From Acidobacteria bacterium UBA823 (GTDB lineage: Bacteria; Acidobacteriota; Vicinamibacteria; Vicinamibacterales; UBA823), in NCBI GenBank assembly GCA_002296225.1, contig DBHR01000115.1, positions 1 to 12,094 on the forward strand: 12,094 nt of DNA. The letters are read 5' to 3'. Below the pieces are notes generated by a model. The model was not told the DNA's origin. It saw only the letters and a list, made by a program, of their open reading frames with translations, and did not search any database. The position numbers were made by a program, and so were the translations under genes. Below, piece by piece: positions 7,700 through 12,094 of the stretch (position 1 is the stretch's first letter; each line of letters starts with the position of its first letter).

Positions 7700-9588
7700 C
7701 TGGCATCGTTGATTTTGACGGAGGTGTGATTGACGAGGCCCTCCTCGGTCGGATGTGCGATGCCATCAGGCACCGCGGTCCGGATGATCACGGTATTGTT
7801 CGTCTGGAAGGTGATTCGCCAGCCCAGCGGGGCGTGTCGGTGGGCCTCGGGAGTCGGCGATTAAGCATCATCGACATTGCCCAAGGCCAGCAGCCGATGA
7901 CCAACGAAGACCGAACCGTATGGGTTGTGTTCAACGGTGAAATCTATAACTTCGTTGAGCTACGACGCATCCTTGAACAGGCCGGTCATGTCTTCTTGAC
8001 CCACTCGGACACTGAAGTCATTGTCCACGCATACGAAGAGTACGGGGACGCCTTCCCCAATGTGCTTGATGGAATGTTTGGATTTGCTTTGTGGGATGCA
8101 AGACGTGGGCGCTTTATGCTCGGCCGGGACCGCTTCGGTAAGAAGCCTCTGGTGTACGCGGAACTCGGGCCGCGTGTTCTGTTCGCATCGGAGTTGCAAG
8201 CTCTCCTCGTAGCGCCTGAGGTGCCGCGAGAAATCGATTTCGAAGCAATGGGGGACTACTTGGCCTACATGGCGGTCCCGGCGCCTCGCACGATTTATCG
8301 GCATGTCCGAAAAGTGCCGCCGGCGCATGTGCTGCTTCGCGATCGGCAGGGGACCCGTTTAGAACGGTATTGGTCCTTGGACTTCCACCCGAAGATGACC
8401 GGCGACCCACGTGACGCGGTGCGGCGTGTGCGTGAACTCTTCACCGCGGCGGTGCGGAAGCGGTTGGTCAGCGATGTCCCATTGGGTGCTCTTTTGAGCG
8501 GTGGCGTTGACTCTAGCGCGGTCGTCGCCACGATGGCGCGGCTCTCCGGAACACCGGTGAAAACGTTTTCAATCGGGTTTGACGAGCCCGGATACGACGA
8601 GCTTCCGCACGCCCGTCGTGTTGCCGAAGCGTTTGGGTGCGAACATCACGAACTCGTCGTTCGCCCGAACGCGATCGAGATACTTCCATCCCTAGTGCGA
8701 CATTTTGGCGAGCCCTTCGCTGATTCATCAGCGATTCCCACTTCATATCTCGCAGCCCTCACACGCGACCACGTGACCGTGGCTCTCAACGGTGACGGCA
8801 GCGACGAGCTATTTGCCGGCTACGGCCGTCACTTGGCGAGCAGGTGGGTCGAAAAGTGGCAGCGGGTCCCCGTGCCGTTATGGGGATGGCTTACGGAAAT
8901 GGCCGGCGGGCTGGCGGGAGAAACGGCTGACGCCCGGCGGCCCTTGGCACGGCTCGGCCGCCTGATGCGTGGCGCTGCGGCTGTGCGGGCGGTGCGCTAC
9001 CGCCTGTGGGCGGGGGTGTTCAGTCCGGAGTTGCTGGCTCGTTTGAACGGTGGTGTGTCGTTCGGCCGAGATCCCGTTCAGGCTCAGTTCGACGAGGTGG
9101 CAGGCTTGGATGCGGTGGACGCCATGCTGGCCGTTGACGCGAGATTCTATTTACCGACCGATCTGCTCGTGAAAATGGACATCGCAACTATGATGCATTC
9201 GCTTGAGGCGCGCTCGCCGTTTCTGGACCGCGAACTCGCGGAGTTCGCGGCGCGTCTCCCAAGCAACCTGAAGATTCGGAGGGTTCTGTCCAAGGCCGTG
9301 CTCAAGGATGCGTTGAAGGGTATTGTGCCAGCGGAAAACCTGAAGCGAGAAAAACGCGGCTTTGCAGTGCCCGTAGCTAGATGGCTCAGAACCGACTTAC
9401 GTGAGTTTCTGAATGACCATCTCCGCCCGTCTCGTGTGGCCGGTGCTGGGCTTGTGCACCAATCGGTAATCGATGAGCTGATCACGAAGCATCAGTCTGG
9501 CACTACCAATTACGCTCATCACCTGTGGAGTTTGTTGATGCTCGAGCTCTGGCATCGCACCTTCATGACGGGTGACCGCGCGGGGTGA
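7687..9588 (+). CDS. asnB: AsnB-family glutamine-dependent amidotransferase (XrtA-associated type)
   Basis: This 633-residue class II amidotransferase has an N-terminal Ntn glutaminase and a C-terminal ATP-dependent synthetase domain. MCGIAGIV exposes the nucleophile Cys2. R58 in SRRLSIID, NGEIYNF (83-89) and SDTEV (107-111) form the glutamine pocket. The ATP PP-loop SGGVDSS is at 271-277, followed by TFSIGFDEPGYDE, and LNGDGSDELFAGYGRH and LEARSPFLD further on. All key residues are intact. In polysaccharide loci such proteins probably aminate a sugar acid or other glycan precursor rather than make asparagine. The length and loop sequences resemble the 'amidotransferase 1, exosortase A system-associated' group, although I cannot score it. 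The start ATG 7687 lies inside the GT4 end, with GGAG (7675-7678) eight bases upstream. Confidence 0.92.
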   Translation: MCGIAGIVDFDGGVIDEALLGRMCDAIRHRGPDDHGIVRLEGDSPAQRGVSVGLGSRRLSIIDIAQGQQPMTNEDRTVWVVFNGEIYNFVELRRILEQAGHVFLTHSDTEVIVHAYEEYGDAFPNVLDGMFGFALWDARRGRFMLGRDRFGKKPLVYAELGPRVLFASELQALLVAPEVPREIDFEAMGDYLAYMAVPAPRTIYRHVRKVPPAHVLLRDRQGTRLERYWSLDFHPKMTGDPRDAVRRVRELFTAAVRKRLVSDVPLGALLSGGVDSSAVVATMARLSGTPVKTFSIGFDEPGYDELPHARRVAEAFGCEHHELVVRPNAIEILPSLVRHFGEPFADSSAIPTSYLAALTRDHVTVALNGDGSDELFAGYGRHLASRWVEKWQRVPVPLWGWLTEMAGGLAGETADARRPLARLGRLMRGAAAVRAVRYRLWAGVFSPELLARLNGGVSFGRDPVQAQFDEVAGLDAVDAMLAVDARFYLPTDLLVKMDIATMMHSLEARSPFLDRELAEFAARLPSNLKIRRVLSKAVLKDALKGIVPAENLKREKRGFAVPVARWLRTDLREFLNDHLRPSRVAGAGLVHQSVIDELITKHQSGTTNYAHHLWSLLMLELWHRTFMTGDRAG

Positions 9589-9625
9589 GACAGCCAGTAC
9601 GGCACGTCCGGGGGGACCATCACTC

Positions 9626-9633
9626 AAGGTAGG
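9626..9633 (+). promoter_or_regulatory. Ribosome binding site deciding the FkbM methyltransferase start
   Basis: AAGGTAGG sits directly before ATG 9635, with its AAGG part five bases from the start. It supports ATG 9635 over the upstream GTG 9572, which lies inside asnB and has no such element. Confidence 0.55.
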
Positions 9634-9634
9634 C

Positions 9635-10570
9635 ATGGTATCGGGAACGGTGAAAGCTCTGCGGAGCATGAGCGCAGGCGACCTGAGGCGGAAGCTCTTG
9701 CAGCGGGTTCGGCATCCACGACTGATTGCCGGGGACCTTCGACGGATCTATGTGAACTTACGTGCTGATGGGGTCAGGCTCTATGCTGCATATCACCGAA
9801 TGCGCAACTCTCACGGACGCGTGTACTCGATCAAGAGGCGCAATTGTCGCATGTGGTTGCCGATTTCGTGGGGAGACACAGTGGCGCTCCGGCGTTTCGG
9901 CCTCTTTGAGCCACTCATCTTCGACACCCTCAGCCAACTTGTCCATCCCGGCTTCATCGCGGTTGAGTTGGGGTCTTGTTACGGTGCGTTTACCATCCAT
10001 CTATCTCGCTTGGTGGGTCCCACCGGGAGGGTCTATGCGTTTGAGCCATTTCCGAAGTACTTTGCCATCACGAAAAGGAACATCCAGTTGAACGGGCTCT
10101 CCAATGTTCGGCTGGTTAATCAGGCGGTGGGTCCGGCGTCGGTTCAGCAGGTGGAGTTTGATGCCGAGGCGACGAATCCCTACTCGTCATTACATCAAAT
10201 TTCTGGCCTAGACTATTCCATGCGCACAGGGACCTTCGAGAGTACTGCAAGGCCGGCTGTGACGATCCCGTGCGTGTCACTATTGGATTTCTTGCAGCGC
10301 GAGCAGTGCATGATGGATTTGTTGTTCATGGACATCGAGGGATGCGAGATCGCGGTGCTGAAGGACATTCGGAGCCTGCTGGCCGGACAGAAACGGCCGG
10401 TGGTCTTCTTTGAACTGCACCGAGGTTTCTATCGAGCGGGTGACCAAGAGTGGCTGGAAGGGTTCTTCGCTAATTGCGGCTATTCCACTGAGAGCGTCGG
10501 CAACCACCTGCTCTGTGTTCCTTTGGATATGCCCGTACCACAATCCGCAGCTGGTCTGCGAATGGAGTAA
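9635..10570 (+). CDS. FkbM family SAM-dependent methyltransferase
   Basis: This 311-residue protein is an FkbM-type O-methyltransferase, a family that methylates sugars and other hydroxyl groups and is common in polysaccharide loci. After about 70 N-terminal residues rich in Arg comes a WGDTVALRRFGLFEPLIFDTLSQL helical region. SAM-binding motif I is E111-LGSCYG, followed by VYAFEP with the acidic E137 and NIQLNGLSNVRLVNQAVG. The FkbM signature is MDIEGCE (D233, E235, E238), then VFFELHRGF. ATG 9635 was chosen for its ribosome binding site and for family length; the frame is open upstream to GTG 9572. It lies 46 bases after asnB and seven bases before the next gene, so it belongs to the same operon. 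It is probably cytoplasmic; the acceptor is unknown. Confidence 0.9.
   Translation: MVSGTVKALRSMSAGDLRRKLLQRVRHPRLIAGDLRRIYVNLRADGVRLYAAYHRMRNSHGRVYSIKRRNCRMWLPISWGDTVALRRFGLFEPLIFDTLSQLVHPGFIAVELGSCYGAFTIHLSRLVGPTGRVYAFEPFPKYFAITKRNIQLNGLSNVRLVNQAVGPASVQQVEFDAEATNPYSSLHQISGLDYSMRTGTFESTARPAVTIPCVSLLDFLQREQCMMDLLFMDIEGCEIAVLKDIRSLLAGQKRPVVFFELHRGFYRAGDQEWLEGFFANCGYSTESVGNHLLCVPLDMPVPQSAAGLRME
10564..10567 (+). promoter_or_regulatory. Ribosome binding site for the GTG start at 10578
   Basis: GGAG lies ten bases before GTG 10578 and overlaps the last codons of the FkbM gene. With CTCC at 10571-10574 it forms a tiny GGAG-TAA-CTCC inverted repeat around the preceding stop, which might slightly mask the site. 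The effect is speculative. Confidence 0.4.
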
Positions 10571-10577
10571 CTCCTCA

Positions 10578-12094
10578 GTGCTTACAGGCCAGGACATTCT
10601 TTGTATTTCCTCGATCGACTGGCGCTTCATTTGGCAGGGTCATCAGGAAATCATGTCGACGCTGGCTGCCAATGGCAATCGTGTGCTCTTCATCGAGAAC
10701 ACCGGCATTCGCGCGCCGACCATTCGAGACCTGCCGCGCCTGCGCCAGCGGCTCGGCAATTGGTGGCGGGGCACCAAGGGTTTCCAGCGCGAAGGAGAAA
10801 ACCTTTTCATCTACTCTCCGCTCCTCCTGCCGTTTCCGTATTCCTGGATCGCGCGACAGATCAATCGACGACTAATTACACGCTCTCTGCAGCGGTGGAT
10901 GCGGGTCACCGGCTTCAGACGCCCAGTGGTCTGGACCTTCCTGCCGACGCCGCTGGCACACGACATCATCCGCAACGTCGATGCTTCGCTCACCATCTAT
11001 TACTGTATCGATCATTTTTCATCGAGTTCATCGGGCGCGAGGCGCATCTGGCGCTGGGAGGAGCGGTTGTTCCGCGAAGCGGACCTCGTCTTCGTCACGT
11101 CAGCAAAACTGCTTGCGCGAGCGAATCGCTTCCGGCAACAGGTCCAGCTGTTTCCCTTCGGTGTCAGCTATCAGAAATTTGAGAAAGTTCGAGATCGAAC
11201 GCCTGACACCGTGGGCGCCCTGCAACACCTGCAGCGGCCGCTAGTCGGGTATGTCGGCGGGATCCATCGATGGGTTGACATTAAGCTCCTAAAGGCACTT
11301 GCGACACTTATGCCTGATGCCACCTTTGCCATGGTGGGACCTGTGCAAGCTGACGCCTCCGAGTTGGAGGCATGTCCCAACGTGCATCTGCTCGGGTCCC
11401 AAGCGCACGAAGACCTCCCAACATATATTGCGAGCTTCGATGTGGGCATCGTGCCCTATCTTCGTAGTGACTACACTGACAACGTCTATCCGACAAAACT
11501 GAACGAATATCTCGCAATGGGCATTCCGGTGGTGGCAACGGCTCTCCCTGAGATTCGCCGCTTCATTGCGGCCCACGGAGACGTGGTCGCCCTGGCGGGG
11601 ACCGCAGAGGAGTTCGCACAGGCTATTCGAGAAGCCCTTGGAAAGACGACGTCCGCCGCGGTTATGCGGCGGACCGCTGTCGCGCGGCAGAACAGTTGGG
11701 AGTCGCGTCTTGCGGAGATGTCGGAGGTCATTACGGAGGCCTTGAGTGCTCGTCGAATCACTGAGGAACGCTGGGATGAGAGCCTTCGACGGTTGTATCG
11801 AGCTGCCAGGCGACGGGTCACGCGAGCGGCTGTGGCGACGGCCGTGATTTATACGCTGCTGTTTCACACTGGCTTCATGTGGTTCGTTGCCGAGCCGCTC
11901 CGGGTGGCGGAATTAGCCAGGCCGGCGGACGTCATCGTGGTGTTTGCCGGCGGCGTGGGGGAGTCGGGTCGGGCCGGTGGGGGCTACCAGGAGCGCGTGA
12001 AGGAAGCAATGGACCTTTACCGGGCGGGGAGGGCGTCACGGCTGATCTTTTCGTCGGGTTACCAATTTGCCTTCCGAGAGGCTGAAGTCATGAA
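10578..12094 (+). CDS. GT4 glycosyltransferase fused to a membrane anchor and DUF218 (YdcF-like) domain, 3' end outside window
   Basis: A single frame runs from GTG 10578 to the window edge, 505 codons without a stop. Residues 1 to about 390 are a GT4 sugar transferase: DILCISSIDWRFIWQGHQEIM, VVWTFLPTPLAHDIIRNVDASLTIYYCIDHF, ADLVFVTSAKLLARA, then PLVGYVGGIHRWVD (near 220) and YPTKLNEYLAMGIPVVATALPE (304-325). The family's second donor Glu is E310; the first is replaced by D301-N302. A basic helix (about 400-416) leads to one hydrophobic helix at 417-437. Then come ADVIVVFAGG (450-459), R473 in a YQERV-AMDLYRAG stretch, RLIFSSGYQ (488-496) and EAEVM at the edge, the layout of a DUF218 domain. 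Positive residues before the helix place the GT4 part in the cytoplasm and DUF218 outside. GTG was chosen because conserved GT4 sequence starts there; ATG 10653 is the next candidate. Confidence 0.85.
   Translation, partial: MLTGQDILCISSIDWRFIWQGHQEIMSTLAANGNRVLFIENTGIRAPTIRDLPRLRQRLGNWWRGTKGFQREGENLFIYSPLLLPFPYSWIARQINRRLITRSLQRWMRVTGFRRPVVWTFLPTPLAHDIIRNVDASLTIYYCIDHFSSSSSGARRIWRWEERLFREADLVFVTSAKLLARANRFRQQVQLFPFGVSYQKFEKVRDRTPDTVGALQHLQRPLVGYVGGIHRWVDIKLLKALATLMPDATFAMVGPVQADASELEACPNVHLLGSQAHEDLPTYIASFDVGIVPYLRSDYTDNVYPTKLNEYLAMGIPVVATALPEIRRFIAAHGDVVALAGTAEEFAQAIREALGKTTSAAVMRRTAVARQNSWESRLAEMSEVITEALSARRITEERWDESLRRLYRAARRRVTRAAVATAVIYTLLFHTGFMWFVAEPLRVAELARPADVIVVFAGGVGESGRAGGGYQERVKEAMDLYRAGRASRLIFSSGYQFAFREAEVM

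Noticed and set aside
10601..11182. A 193-codon plus-strand open frame overlapping the start of the last gene
   Set aside because: It lies in a different frame from the GT4-DUF218 protein. The GT4 motifs are all in the frame starting at 10578, and this product has no recognisable domain.
11289..11867. A 192-codon minus-strand open frame opposite the GT4-DUF218 gene
   Set aside because: It is antisense to clear GT4 coding sequence, with low-complexity Arg/Ser/His-rich translation and no motifs; it is a shadow of the real gene.
1..12094. CRISPR arrays, tRNA/rRNA genes, insertion sequences, long repeats
   Set aside because: I saw no spaced direct repeats, cloverleaf-like sequence, transposase motifs or terminal inverted repeats on either strand.

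Overview
The window is an 8-gene stretch (two genes cut by its edges) of a cell-surface polysaccharide or exopolysaccharide biosynthesis locus. It encodes five soluble or peripheral glycosyltransferases or glycosyltransferase-like proteins of families GT2 and GT4, one multi-pass GT39-type glycosyltransferase, two different SAM-dependent methyltransferases, an AsnB-type glutamine amidotransferase and one MptE/GT42-like protein on the opposite strand. GC content is moderately high (43 to 72 % in the individual 60-base lines I counted). The lipid-linked glycan enzymes and the amidotransferase, which resembles the subgroup found with exosortase A, suggest a Gram-negative environmental bacterium. 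I cannot fix the phylum from the sequence; NC10, Nitrospirota, Acidobacteriota or Proteobacteria would all fit.

Layout. Positions 1-381 hold the C-terminal end of a GT2 polyprenyl-phosphate-type glycosyltransferase. Positions 382-648 hold no confident gene, but a 57-codon open frame ends in an ATGA overlap with the next gene and may be a small gene or a remnant. A GT4 (649-1752) and a GT2 (1772-2776) follow as a pair. A minus-strand gene (2766-3728) converges on the GT2 with an 11-base tail overlap; it has an N-terminal GGPSL motif like the MptE/DUF115 and GT42 sialyltransferase folds. A 230-base divergent region (3729-3958) separates it from a tightly packed plus-strand run: zinc-ribbon methyltransferase (3959-5104), GT39 (5076-6464), GT4 (6503-7699), asnB-like amidotransferase (7687-9588), FkbM methyltransferase (9635-10570), and a large frame from 10578 that is still open at the window end.

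The last gene is the most interesting. Its first ~400 residues are a GT4 glycosyltransferase. Then, with no stop codon, come a basic stretch, one transmembrane helix and the start of a DUF218 (YdcF/SanA/ElyC-like) domain. The predicted product is a membrane-tethered protein with a cytoplasmic sugar transferase and a periplasmic envelope domain.

How the genes could work together (inference): the GT2 and GT4 enzymes build a repeat unit on a lipid carrier in the cytoplasm, the amidotransferase aminates a sugar or uronate, and the two methyltransferases cap or decorate sugars. The GT39 adds a sugar from a polyprenyl-phosphate donor on the periplasmic side. No flippase, polymerase, exosortase or priming transferase lies inside the window; these would be expected in the flanks.
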